DNA of 64,000 nt from Nitrososphaerales archaeon. GTDB lineage: Archaea > Thermoproteota > Nitrososphaeria > Nitrososphaerales > Gagatemarchaeaceae. The stretch spans positions 124,001-188,000 of the forward strand of contig JAJTZB010000001.1 of NCBI GenBank assembly GCA_032906765.1. The letters run 5' to 3'. Position numbers and translations under genes: made by a program. The notes below the pieces were generated by a model. The model saw only the letters and a program-made list of their open reading frames with translations. It did not search any database and was not told the origin of the DNA. Positions 8,647 to 16,787 of the stretch are shown piece by piece. Each line of letters starts with the position of its first letter. Within the stretch, counting starts at the first letter, position 1.

Positions 8647-9608
8647 GAGAGCGCTCTCCTGGCCCGTGCAAGGTTCTTCAGTTTCTCGTCCGCCACCAAT
8701 CGAGGAACGTACCGCAGGTCGCAGGATGGGGCAAGAACCAGTCTCTCCGTCTTGTCTACGAGGCCGCCCACCCTCTTCGCCAGCTCTCCGGGGCTCTCGA
8801 CGTAGCTGCTCCTCGCGTTCGCGACACCCGCGACTATGCCCTTGCTGGTCTTCCCGACTTTCGAAGCGTCTGTCTCGGTCAGGTCGAAGCCTATGTCGTC
8901 GGTCGCGATTGAGTCGAGGAGGAACGGGAGGTATCCTGCTGCGTCCCCGAAGAATGTATGGTACCCTGTGCGGACATGGCAGTGCCTGAGAGCACTCCTG
9001 ACGGCCTCTGCCACCTGTGAGAGCTCACCCTTCCCCGGCTTCTCCTCTCTGAACCTCGCGACGAGGCTGGGCGCCGACAGCTGCAGGTAGCCGGCACCCA
9101 TGGATTCGAGGGAGCGGAGGATCGGGGAGAGAATGTCGTCTGCGTAGGCGAACATCAGCTCCTCACGGCTCCTGTAATGCTTGTTGTCTGAGCACTCAGC
9201 GAATGTGAGCGGGTCGGGGAGTACCACTCTTGACGACTCTTCCCCCAACAACCGGCTCTCGACAGCCTGTCCGAAACTGCGACCGTCTATCGAGATGGCG
9301 CTTTCGATTAGGGGGACGTAGTAGAAGGTGTTTGTGTTGAACCATCGCACAAGGGGCCCCTTCTTGACACCCTCAGCCTCCGTGGTGATTGGGGTCAGCA
9401 GATCCTGCCAGTGGGTCGTCAACTGGCCGTCAGATATGAACTCGAAGCCGAGCGTCTTTTGAAGGGCGATTAGCTGCCGCACGTCCTCCCCGAACTGTCG
9501 GCCCAACTGCTTCGACCCGATCCTTCCTCTTTCCCAGTCCTGGGTTGCCTGTATCGTCTTCTCAGACCTGGCATGGATGCCGCTCAGCGACAGGAGAACT
9601 TCAGTCAA
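8643..9608 (-). CDS. Third MetE-like (UroD/MetE-superfamily) methyltransferase
   Basis: A 321-residue member of the same barrel superfamily and the first gene of the operon. The N-terminal part (FISDGQLTTHWQDLL, about 55-70) resembles the region of MetE-type proteins that recognises the substrate end, and the C-terminal LAPSCDLRYVPR (about 293-304) keeps the final Cys motif. The HVRTGYHTFFGDAAGY segment has His but no neighbouring Cys, so the zinc site looks incomplete compared with the other two paralogues. The start is TTG with a good GGTGA ribosome site 6 bases upstream; a TATA-like TTATTAG lies about 45 bases upstream. Confidence 0.68.
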   Translation of the reverse strand: MTEVLLSLSGIHARSEKTIQATQDWERGRIGSKQLGRQFGEDVRQLIALQKTLGFEFISDGQLTTHWQDLLTPITTEAEGVKKGPLVRWFNTNTFYYVPLIESAISIDGRSFGQAVESRLLGEESSRVVLPDPLTFAECSDNKHYRSREELMFAYADDILSPILRSLESMGAGYLQLSAPSLVARFREEKPGKGELSQVAEAVRSALRHCHVRTGYHTFFGDAAGYLPFLLDSIATDDIGFDLTETDASKVGKTSKGIVAGVANARSSYVESPGELAKRVGGLVDKTERLVLAPSCDLRYVPRLVADEKLKNLARARRALS

Positions 9609-9698
9609 ATCATTTCACCGAAGATTTCTTCAGCCTCGGCCTTCTCTAGTTCTAATAAGCATCACTACTAGATTATTCTGCCGCGAAGACCGAAGCCG

Positions 9699-9830
9699 AT
9701 GGAGCTTCCTTGCTTACTTCCTTCTGGCCTTCGCTATCTGGAGAGGGACCTGCAGAGGGACGGGCTGAGCCTGCTCGAGGTCCTCCTGTTCCTCATGATA
9801 ACAATCGCACACGTCTTCACAATGCGATGA
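9699..9830 (+). CDS. Possible 43-residue membrane micro-protein
   Basis: An ATG at 9699 opens 43 codons ending in TGA at 9828. The product has an amphipathic charged stretch (LRYLERDLQRDG) followed by a hydrophobic helix (LSLLEVLLFLMITIAHVFTM), a credible single-pass membrane protein. A TATA-like TAGATTATT lies 22-31 bases before the ATG, which would give a leaderless message. There is no homologue I can name. It could also be chance in the gap between the divergent MetE operon and the endonuclease gene. Confidence 0.35.
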   Translation: MELPCLLPSGLRYLERDLQRDGLSLLEVLLFLMITIAHVFTMR

Positions 9831-9855
9831 TTTCGGTAATAGAGGTTGCCGGAGA

Positions 9856-11256
9856 TTGTGGCTGCCGCGGATTTCAGTTTCGGGCTCCTCCCCAGAAGAA
9901 AGGCGGCCAAGGAGGGTCCTGCGCTTAAATTGGATTTTGCAACTGCTCCGCGAAAAGCCTACGGCAAAGAAGATCAGACGCTACTGTCTCGAAGAAGCCC
10001 GAAACTGGGCTGATGCGTTCGACGCCGGAGATTCCATTCTCAAGATTGCGGCCCGCGAGCGTGTAGACCCGGGGACCGTCAGCAACTGGCTACACAAGCT
10101 CGGGGTTGAGCTAAGGCAGGGGCAACATAAAGTCGCGCAACCTCCGCTCAAGTACCCAAATGAGTTAGTGGAACTGGCATCGTCCGGACCCAACAACGTC
10201 CTAAGACTTGTCCGCGAGCGTGCCTGGGGAGTTGACCCCACCGAAAGGGGACAGCATCAGTTGACCAAGTTCTGCAAATTCATTAGGTTGCATCAGGGTG
10301 GAATTGGAGTCGAAGAAATCGCGCGAAGGTTGGAGGTTCACCGGTCTACGGTCGCCGAATGGAGGAATGGAACTGATACGCCGTACCTTGTCAAAGTGGC
10401 ACAGCAGGCACTAGCGAATCCGCACGCTGCCACGATGAAGATCATTTCGCTTAGAGTTGAATCTGGAGGAAACCTCCCCACAGAATGGTTTCTCGTCCCT
10501 GCGCAAGTCAGACATTACGAGGATTTTGCAGATGTTGTCAGAAGACTGGTTCCTAATGAAGAGGCATACTCAAGGGCTGAGCAGCTAGGGATCACCAGGA
10601 CCGTTCTTGCCGACCTTAGGCCAGAACTCGCCGGTTATTCCCTTGGCATGATGTTGGGGGACGCGGGCAAACTAGGCGGGAGTCAACAGCGGTTCAAGTC
10701 AATGAATATTGATATTCAGTTTACCAAAGGTGAGGAATCCAATCTGATGCTGGGAGAATTCGCTTGCTTGTGCTTCAACCTGTTGGGACTATCGATGCAC
10801 AGAATCAAGGACAAGCTTCCGAGTGGAACTCAGCTTCTGGGGGAGGACCCAACCGCTGCTTTCAGATGGTCGTCGAACCGTTCTCCGATCATCGCTTGGA
10901 CCTTTCGGACTTGTATTGGGTTGGATTTTGGCCAGAACACCAGCACTAGTCAAGCACAGATGGGATGGCTTTTCGATGCCCCTTACAATTTCCGAAAACG
11001 GTTCCTTCAAGCCCTAGGTGATTCGGATGGTACGGTAAGGAACCATGTGTCAGAGATTACCAGTGTTCCCAACGCTGAATTTGTTACGAGTGTGATGAAG
11101 AGCCTTGGGATGAAGACCGCGCACACGCGATTCGAGAATCAGACGCCGATACGGTCTATCGTGTCAAACAGCGAAGCGTCCACCGTGCCAATCTTCAACG
11201 AGTTTGCGTCTGGCTACCGCTACCAGAAGCTGATGAGATTCGCAGGTGTTATCTGA
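9856..11256 (+). CDS. Free-standing LAGLIDADG homing endonuclease with HTH motifs
   Basis: About 466 residues as read. Two helix-turn-helix-like segments (about 53-84 and 150-172, each with a TVxxW recognition helix) precede two LAGLIDADG-type motifs, YSLGMMLGDAG near 261-271 (acidic D269) and FLQALGDSDGT near 383-393 (acidic D391). Both catalytic acids are kept, so it may be active. There are no intein splicing blocks and no host exons, so it is a free-standing enzyme. The A/T content is higher than that of its neighbours, consistent with transfer. The start is uncertain: TTG at 9856, or TTG at 9937 which removes 27 residues that look non-coding. It is convergent with the aEF1A gene, ending 50 bases from it. 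Confidence 0.75.
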   Translation: MWLPRISVSGSSPEERRPRRVLRLNWILQLLREKPTAKKIRRYCLEEARNWADAFDAGDSILKIAARERVDPGTVSNWLHKLGVELRQGQHKVAQPPLKYPNELVELASSGPNNVLRLVRERAWGVDPTERGQHQLTKFCKFIRLHQGGIGVEEIARRLEVHRSTVAEWRNGTDTPYLVKVAQQALANPHAATMKIISLRVESGGNLPTEWFLVPAQVRHYEDFADVVRRLVPNEEAYSRAEQLGITRTVLADLRPELAGYSLGMMLGDAGKLGGSQQRFKSMNIDIQFTKGEESNLMLGEFACLCFNLLGLSMHRIKDKLPSGTQLLGEDPTAAFRWSSNRSPIIAWTFRTCIGLDFGQNTSTSQAQMGWLFDAPYNFRKRFLQALGDSDGTVRNHVSEITSVPNAEFVTSVMKSLGMKTAHTRFENQTPIRSIVSNSEASTVPIFNEFASGYRYQKLMRFAGVI

Positions 11257-11306
11257 ATTGGCAAGGGGGGATTAGGTCCTGCAGGATGAACTGGCGAAGT
11301 CGCTGG

Positions 11307-12632
11307 CTACGCCTTAGCGACTGCCTTCTCTACTTGGCCCTTCTGCGTGATTTCTTTGACTATTCCGGCTGCTACCGTGCTGCCCATGTCCCTCAAGGCG
11401 AACCTTCCGAGCTCCGGAAAGTCCTTGAAGGTCTCGAGGACAATCGGTCTCAGTGGTGATATCCTCACTATCGCAGAATCGCCGGTCTTTATCGTCTTGG
11501 GCTTCTCCTCAGTAGGCTGTCCAGTCCTCGGGTCGATCTTCGCTATGATCTCCGTGATTGTGGCGGCCACTTGCGCAGTGTGGGCATGGAGAACTGGCGT
11601 GTACCCGGCAGCTATCGCAGTCGGGTGGAAGACAACTATGATCTGCGCCTGGAACTCCTTTGCAATCGTCGGCGGCGCGTTCGTCGGTCCGAGGACAGAC
11701 CCTCGCCTGAAGTCCGTCTTCGCGACGCCTCTGAGGTTGAAGCCTATGTTGTCGCCGGCCATCGCCTCCTGCATTGCAGTGTGGTGCGTCTCAATCGACT
11801 TCACTTCCGCGGTTAGGCCTTCGGGCATGATCATGACAGTGTCGCCCACCTTCATCTTACCCGTCTCGACCCTTCCTACAGGGACTGTACCGACGCCAGT
11901 GATTGTGTAGACATCCTGGACGGGGATTCTTAACGGCTTGTCGATAGGCTTTGGAGGCTCAGTGAAGTGGTCCAGCGCTTCGAGCAGGGTGGGCCCCTTG
12001 TACCACGGCATGTTCGTCGATTTCTTGACAAGGTTCTCGCCCGTCCATCCCGAGACTGGGATGATGCTGATCTTCTTGATGTCGAACCCGACGTTCTTCA
12101 ACAGGTTCTCGACGTCCTGCTTGGCCTCGTTGAACCTCTGCTCAGAGTACTTCACTGTCTGGTCGTCCATCTTATTGATGCAGGCGACCATCTGTTTCAC
12201 GCCCAGAGTGAACAGCAGAAATGCGTGTTCTCTCGCCTGTCCTCCTGGCGCCAGTGCGACATCCTCCTCACCCTTCTTGGCGGAGACGACGAGGACCGCT
12301 CCGTCCGCCTCGGAAGCTCCCGTGATCATGTTCTTGATGAAGTCGCGGTGGCCTGGAGCGTCGATTAGTGTGTAGAAGTACTTTGGAGTCTCGAACTTCT
12401 GGAATGCGAGGTCTATCGTTACGCCTCTCTCTCGCTCGTCCTTCAGCTGGTCGAGGACCCAAGCGTACTTGAAAGAGTCGCCGGCGCCTGTCTTCTCCGA
12501 CTCCTTTGCGAACTCTTCAATCATCCTCTGGTCTACGACGCCAAGGTCGAACAGAAAATGACCCATTGAGGTGCTCTTGCCGTGGTCTACGTGACCGCAA
12601 ACAATCAGGTTCAGGTGAGGCTTATTCGCCAT
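11307..12632 (-). CDS. tuf: Elongation factor 1-alpha (aEF1A)
   Basis: A 441-residue translational GTPase that brings aminoacyl-tRNA to the ribosomal A site. G1 is GHVDHGKST near residue 13, G2 lies in the GVTIDLAF region, G3 is DAPGHRDF near 92, and G4 is NKMD near 152; domains II and III follow with the expected IPVQDVYTITGVGTVPVGRVE segment. Length and order match archaeal aEF1A. The ATG at 12632 is preceded by a TATA box at 12674-12681, so it is transcribed alone, away from the rps12/rps7 cluster. The C-terminus ends in VEKAVAKA. No anomaly seen. Confidence 0.97.
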   Translation of the reverse strand: MANKPHLNLIVCGHVDHGKSTSMGHFLFDLGVVDQRMIEEFAKESEKTGAGDSFKYAWVLDQLKDERERGVTIDLAFQKFETPKYFYTLIDAPGHRDFIKNMITGASEADGAVLVVSAKKGEEDVALAPGGQAREHAFLLFTLGVKQMVACINKMDDQTVKYSEQRFNEAKQDVENLLKNVGFDIKKISIIPVSGWTGENLVKKSTNMPWYKGPTLLEALDHFTEPPKPIDKPLRIPVQDVYTITGVGTVPVGRVETGKMKVGDTVMIMPEGLTAEVKSIETHHTAMQEAMAGDNIGFNLRGVAKTDFRRGSVLGPTNAPPTIAKEFQAQIIVVFHPTAIAAGYTPVLHAHTAQVAATITEIIAKIDPRTGQPTEEKPKTIKTGDSAIVRISPLRPIVLETFKDFPELGRFALRDMGSTVAAGIVKEITQKGQVEKAVAKA

Positions 12633-12673
12633 ACTACGTCGCTTCCGTTACGAAACCACGCCCCCTCCGACGC

Positions 12674-12681
12674 TATATAAG
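12674..12681 (-). promoter_or_regulatory. TATA box of the aEF1A gene
   Basis: Minus-strand CTTATATA, centred about 45 bases before the ATG. It predicts a transcription start near 12652 and a leader of about 20 bases. Confidence 0.6.
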
Positions 12682-12755
12682 TTTAGTGTCATTCGAGCCG
12701 AGAAATCCAGACGAACAAAGAGGCCATCGGCTGAGATTGGGCTTTGACCGCCGGC

Positions 12756-12962
12756 TCAGCCAGATGACATGTAGCTCCAGAGTATCACTCCGACGAGCAT
12801 CACGAGTGAGCCCGCGAAGCCGGTTATCAGCGCCCCCGCCAACTCTTCGCTGAACCCGAGGGTGGTGATCCAGGCGATCACCGGGGCCCTGACGAGCCAT
12901 GCGAAGAACCCGAGCGCGTATCCGAGGAGCCAGAATCCGAGCAGGACTGCTTTTCTTCCCAT
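12756..12962 (-). CDS. Small membrane protein (two helices), unknown
   Basis: A 68-residue hydrophobic protein. It begins MGRKAVLLGFWLLGYALGFF and has two membrane-spanning stretches (about 5-25 and 45-65) joined by an amphipathic loop containing ITTLGFSEELAGALITGF. The small-residue-rich helices (GALITGFAGSL) suggest tight packing or oligomerisation. Not recognised. An ATTTACC TATA-like element lies about 30 bases upstream of the ATG, so translation could be leaderless. It lies between aEF1A and another small membrane protein gene, all on the minus strand. Confidence 0.6.
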   Translation of the reverse strand: MGRKAVLLGFWLLGYALGFFAWLVRAPVIAWITTLGFSEELAGALITGFAGSLVMLVGVILWSYMSSG

Positions 12963-13039
12963 TGTTTAACATCCAGAAGACAGCTCGACGGTGGTAAATG
13001 ATGGAAGGAAAGGATTCCTTAACACGGGAGTGGAATAGT

Positions 13040-13198
13040 TTAGACGAGTACCCCAAGCACGGAAAGCGCGTAGGAAGTCAGGACGCTGCTAGCCATCCCC
13101 AAGAGGAGAAGGGTCGCGCCTTCTAGGACTGCCCGTCCGTTTTTCCGCTGATCGTCCTCCCTTATACAACTCCTGAGCAGCGATCCGAACGTTGTCAT
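13040..13198 (-). CDS. 52-residue membrane micro-protein
   Basis: An ATG at 13198 opens 52 codons to a TAA at 13040. The first 20 residues are polar (MTTFGSLLRSCIREDDQRKN), followed by a long hydrophobic tail (AVLEGATLLLLGMASSVLTS then YALSVLGVLV) forming one long or two short membrane helices. The clean polar/hydrophobic division and codon use support coding. It lies in the 400-base gap between the preceding membrane gene and the divergent guaB gene; apart from the guaB promoter I see nothing else in that gap. Function unknown. Confidence 0.5.
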   Translation of the reverse strand: MTTFGSLLRSCIREDDQRKNGRAVLEGATLLLLGMASSVLTSYALSVLGVLV

Positions 13199-13320
13199 CG
13201 GGTCCTTTGTCAAGCCCGAACTGGGACGTATCTAGCACCCAACGTAATTAACGGTTGTGGAGTTGTTGTCCTTATTGGAAGGTGTGGGCGAGGTCAAGAG
13301 ACTATGACTCGGGCGAGGGT

Positions 13321-13328
13321 TATTATAG
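13321..13328 (+). promoter_or_regulatory. TATA box of guaB-guaA
   Basis: TATTATAG lies 37-44 bases before the TTG start of guaB, predicting a start near 13350 with a short leader. guaA follows guaB without a gap and has no promoter of its own that I can see. Confidence 0.5.
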
Positions 13329-13364
13329 CTACGATTCGTTAATGTTTCGGCAAGGGTTGATGCC

Positions 13365-14474
13365 TTGCCACCTACTTTTGTGTCGAAGTTGAAGAACGCG
13401 TCGAGCGTCCATACATTCCGAGACTACATTCTTCTTCCTGGCAGGAGTAAGGCGGAGCCGAACGAAATCGACCTTTCCTCCAACTTGACAAAGAGCATCA
13501 GGTTGAGGTTGCCAATTATCTCGTCGCCCATGGACTCTGTGACGGAGTGGAGGCTCGCACTCGAGATGGCGAGGCTCGGAGGCGCGGGTGCGATACACAG
13601 GAACATGGCCGTCGAGAGACAGGTGGAACAGGTGAAGAATGTGAAGAAGTCGAAGGTGGAGGCGTTGAGTGTCGATGCGAAGGGGAGGCCTTTGGTTGGT
13701 GCCTCGGTCTCGCCCCTCGACCAGGAGAGGTGCACAGCCCTTGATGCAGTCGCAGACTTCCTCATCTCGGACGTTGCCCACTTCCACAATTCGAAGATCA
13801 TCGCAGCGGCGCGGAAGGTGCTCCCCCGGCTGAGCTCTGACTTCGTCGTTGGGAACGTCGGGACAGGGCGAGCTGTCAAGGAGATACTTGAGGAGCTGCC
13901 CAGGGTTGACGGCTTCAGGGCAGGGATCGGGTCGGGTTCAATCTGCATAACGTCTGAGGTCACAAGGGTTGGTGCCCCGACCCTCTTCGCCGTTGCGGAG
14001 GTCTCCACAGCTGTAAGGGAGATGAGGTCAGCTGTCCCGGTTATTGCAGACGGAGGGATCAGAGGACCGGGGGACGCAGCTCTGGCGCTGGCGGCGGGGG
14101 CGTCCACAGTGATGCTCGGGTCGTTGCTCGCGGGTTCGGACGAGTCGCCCAGCCAGGTGGTTACTAGGAAAGGGAAGAAGATGAAGATCCACAGAGGGAT
14201 GGCAAGCGCAGCGGCCAGGAGGGTGCGGTTCGCGCTCGACAGGTACAGCGTACCCGCGAAGGGGCTCGACGAGGGGATAGAGGCGTATGTGCCCTGCTCA
14301 GGGCCTGCCAAGGAATCAGTGGCCAGGATGGAGAAGGGGCTCAGGGCGGCCCTCGGCTACGCTGGGGCAACCAGCGTCAAGGACCTCTGGCGGGTAGCCT
14401 CCTTTGGCCTTGTAACCACGGCAGGGGCGGGAGAGCTGGGAGCCCACTCGCTGGTGCCCAAGGAGGCCGCGTAG
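13365..14474 (+). CDS. guaB: IMP dehydrogenase, CBS-less short form
   Basis: A 369-residue TIM barrel that oxidises IMP to XMP with NAD, the committed step to GMP. The catalytic-loop motif reads GSGSICITSEVTRVGAPT around residue 188-205, keeping the Cys nucleophile. Other signatures are the early SSPMDSVTE (about 53-61), VIADGGIRGPGDAALALAAGA (about 226) and the MLGSLLAGSDESP flap region. Canonical IMPDH is about 490 residues with two CBS domains between strand 2 and helix 2; here GRPLVGASVSP runs straight on, so the Bateman module is missing and allosteric nucleotide control is probably absent. The TTG start has a TATA box upstream. It is directly followed by guaA. Confidence 0.9.
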   Translation: MPPTFVSKLKNASSVHTFRDYILLPGRSKAEPNEIDLSSNLTKSIRLRLPIISSPMDSVTEWRLALEMARLGGAGAIHRNMAVERQVEQVKNVKKSKVEALSVDAKGRPLVGASVSPLDQERCTALDAVADFLISDVAHFHNSKIIAAARKVLPRLSSDFVVGNVGTGRAVKEILEELPRVDGFRAGIGSGSICITSEVTRVGAPTLFAVAEVSTAVREMRSAVPVIADGGIRGPGDAALALAAGASTVMLGSLLAGSDESPSQVVTRKGKKMKIHRGMASAAARRVRFALDRYSVPAKGLDEGIEAYVPCSGPAKESVARMEKGLRAALGYAGATSVKDLWRVASFGLVTTAGAGELGAHSLVPKEAA

Positions 14475-16022
14475 ATGGCGCATCAGTCGCTGGAGGGGGG
14501 CATCGCAGTCCTGGATTTCGGCGGCCAGTATTCCCACCTCATCTGCAGGAGGGTGAGAGCACTTGGTGTCTACGCGACTCTCCTTCCGTTCGACACGGGT
14601 GCGGAGGAACTGGCGACGAAGAAGGTTGCGGGTGTAATCCTTTCGGGCGGGCCGTCGAGCGTATACGACGAGGGCGCGCCCCATCCAGACCCGCGGCTAT
14701 TCGACGGGGGAATCCCGGTGCTCGGAATCTGCTACGGATACCAGCTGATGATTCAGGCCCACGGCGGCGAAGTGCAGCGGGCGGAGAGGAGGGAGTACGG
14801 TAGGGCCTCCGTCAGGGTGGTCGAGAAGGGCGAAATCTTCGCCGGCCTGAAGAAGGAGGAGGTCTCGTGTTGGATGAGCCACGGAGACTCGGCAACCAGG
14901 CTTCCAGGGACACTCCGCGCGCTCGCATCGAGCGAAGGGTCACCCTACGCGGCGGTCAGTTCGGCGGACGGCAGGCAGCTCGGGGTCCAGTTCCATCCTG
15001 AGGTTTCCCACACGGAGGACGGGGAGCTCATGATTTCCAACTTCGTGCTCCGGGTATGCGGCGCGTTGCGAGGCTGGACGATGGAAGGTTTCCTGAAAGA
15101 ATCCGTGGGGGAACTCTCGAGGCTCGAGGGTCGCGTCCTCTGCGCTGTGTCGGGCGGGGTCGACTCGGCCGTCACGGCAATCCTGCTCCAGAAGGCTGTG
15201 GACGAAAGACTCGAGTGCGTGTTCATTGACACCGGTCTGCTGAGGGCAGGCGAAGCGGAGGCCGTTGAGAAGGTCCTCAGTCACGACCTCGGGATTCGTC
15301 TCTCCGTGGTCGATGCATCGGAAGCCTTTCTGGGTGCCCTGAAGGGCGTGGCCGACCCAGAGCAGAAGAGGCGGGTCGTCGGCAAGGTCTTCGCCGACAG
15401 GTTCGAGGCGTTCGCAAGGAAGAACGGACCCTTCGCTCACCTTGCACAGGGGACTTTGTACCCGGACGTAATAGAGAGTGGCAGGTCCGGCGCACCCGCG
15501 TCGGTCATAAAGACGCACCACAACGTAGGCGGGCTTCCGAGCGGCCTCTCGATGGCAGTAGTCGAACCACTCAGAGACCTGTACAAGGACGAGGTTCGGA
15601 AGCTTGGAGCGATCCTCGGCCTTCCCCAGACATTGCTCCAGAGGCACCCTTTCCCCGGCCCGGGCCTTGCGGTGAGGATAGTTGGGGAGGTCACTCCCGA
15701 GAAGTTGCGGGTCTGCAGGGAGGCGAACAGGTTAGTCGAGGAGGTCCTCATGGAAAAGGGCGTCCACTCGATGCTGTGGCAGGCGTTCGCCTACGTCGGG
15801 GACGACTTGGTGACGGGAGTCCTCGGAGACGAGAGGAGGCTGGGTTACCAGGTCTCTGTGAAGGCAGTCGAGTCCGTGGACGGGATGACGGCCGACTGGT
15901 ACAGGATGCCTCACGAGGTGATGGAGCGTGTCTCCAGCAGGATAACCAACGAGGTGGAGGGCGTCGTGGCTGTGTCCTACGTTGTCTCTTCAAAGCCGCC
16001 GGCGACGATCGAGCCCCAATAG
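14475..16022 (+). CDS. guaA: GMP synthase (glutamine-hydrolysing), single-chain
   Basis: A 515-residue fusion of class I glutamine amidotransferase and ATP-pyrophosphatase. The amidase part has LGICYGYQLM (nucleophile Cys near 91) and QFHPEVSHTEDG (His/Glu near 177). The synthetase part has the P-loop SGGVDSAVT (about 229-237) and the C-terminal HPFPGPGLAVRI segment. It converts XMP to GMP using glutamine and ATP. Many euryarchaea split these domains into two proteins; here they are fused as in bacteria and many TACK archaea. The ATG begins one base after the guaB stop, so the two form an operon making GMP from IMP. Confidence 0.96.
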   Translation: MAHQSLEGGIAVLDFGGQYSHLICRRVRALGVYATLLPFDTGAEELATKKVAGVILSGGPSSVYDEGAPHPDPRLFDGGIPVLGICYGYQLMIQAHGGEVQRAERREYGRASVRVVEKGEIFAGLKKEEVSCWMSHGDSATRLPGTLRALASSEGSPYAAVSSADGRQLGVQFHPEVSHTEDGELMISNFVLRVCGALRGWTMEGFLKESVGELSRLEGRVLCAVSGGVDSAVTAILLQKAVDERLECVFIDTGLLRAGEAEAVEKVLSHDLGIRLSVVDASEAFLGALKGVADPEQKRRVVGKVFADRFEAFARKNGPFAHLAQGTLYPDVIESGRSGAPASVIKTHHNVGGLPSGLSMAVVEPLRDLYKDEVRKLGAILGLPQTLLQRHPFPGPGLAVRIVGEVTPEKLRVCREANRLVEEVLMEKGVHSMLWQAFAYVGDDLVTGVLGDERRLGYQVSVKAVESVDGMTADWYRMPHEVMERVSSRITNEVEGVVAVSYVVSSKPPATIEPQ

Positions 16023-16068
16023 GCGGTCAAGGAAAGGTTTGAAAGGGAATCCAGGAAGCGGCACCGAG

Positions 16069-16785
16069 ATGCAGCCGACGGAAAAGAAGGTCGCAGCGGG
16101 AGAGTTCACGGTGAACTGCGCGACTGTCGGGAAAGGGGAGAATATTGTTCTCCTCCACGGCAGCGATCACCGCGAGAGCTGGAGGGTTTGGGAACCGATG
16201 CTCCCCCTGGGGGACGCCTACAGCCTCATCATGCCAGACCTGATCGGGTACGGCGGGTCCTCTGCACCGACAGAGACGCCCGACTACAGGGCGCAGGCGC
16301 GCGTGGTCAAGGACCTGTTGGAGAGGCTCTCGGTGGAGAATACGAATCTGATGGGGACGAGTTGGGGCGGTCAGGTGGCCCTGGAGTTCGCGCTCGAGTG
16401 GCCCGACTCCGTTAAGGCGATCGTCCTGATCGCGAGCGCGTACGACAAGGAGCAGCTCCAGAGGCTGCAGAAGCTGAGGAAGCCTACACTGATTGTGTAC
16501 GCTGAGGACGACATGATGACCCAGCTGAAGGCGGGCTACCTCTTGAGAGACGCCATAGGGACGTCCCGGCTGGAGGTGCTGGAGCCAGTGGCCCGCGACC
16601 CTGCTCACGATTTCACGATATCGCACAAGCTGGAGAGGTTCAGGGCCCCGCTGGTCCTCCAACTTGTCAGGCTCTTTCTGTCGAAGCCGGCGGAGATGAT
16701 TGCTGAGCCGCCAGAAATGGAAAACGAACTGAAGGGTATGGCGCTCAGGAAGAATGATGACGACGACACTGGGAAGCGAGAGTAG
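16069..16785 (+). CDS. Alpha/beta hydrolase fold protein
   Basis: A 238-residue soluble hydrolase. The oxyanion motif LLHGSDHRE lies near residue 28, the nucleophile elbow GTSWGGQ near 96-102, a strand with the acid YAEDDMMT near 148, and a late AHDF (about 184) that may provide the His. The DLIGYGGSSAP segment is typical of epoxide-hydrolase/esterase relatives. Substrate unknown. I chose the ATG at 16069 because residues before it overlap the end of guaA and are Arg-rich. A poly-acidic NDDDDT tail ends the protein. It is convergent with rps7, two bases apart. Confidence 0.8.
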   Translation: MQPTEKKVAAGEFTVNCATVGKGENIVLLHGSDHRESWRVWEPMLPLGDAYSLIMPDLIGYGGSSAPTETPDYRAQARVVKDLLERLSVENTNLMGTSWGGQVALEFALEWPDSVKAIVLIASAYDKEQLQRLQKLRKPTLIVYAEDDMMTQLKAGYLLRDAIGTSRLEVLEPVARDPAHDFTISHKLERFRAPLVLQLVRLFLSKPAEMIAEPPEMENELKGMALRKNDDDDTGKRE

Positions 16786-16787
16786 GC

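Noticed and set aside
12963-13364. Gap before guaB searched for a small RNA or tRNA
   Set aside because: No cloverleaf or conserved RNA element can be folded by eye; a short membrane protein frame and the guaB promoter account for it.
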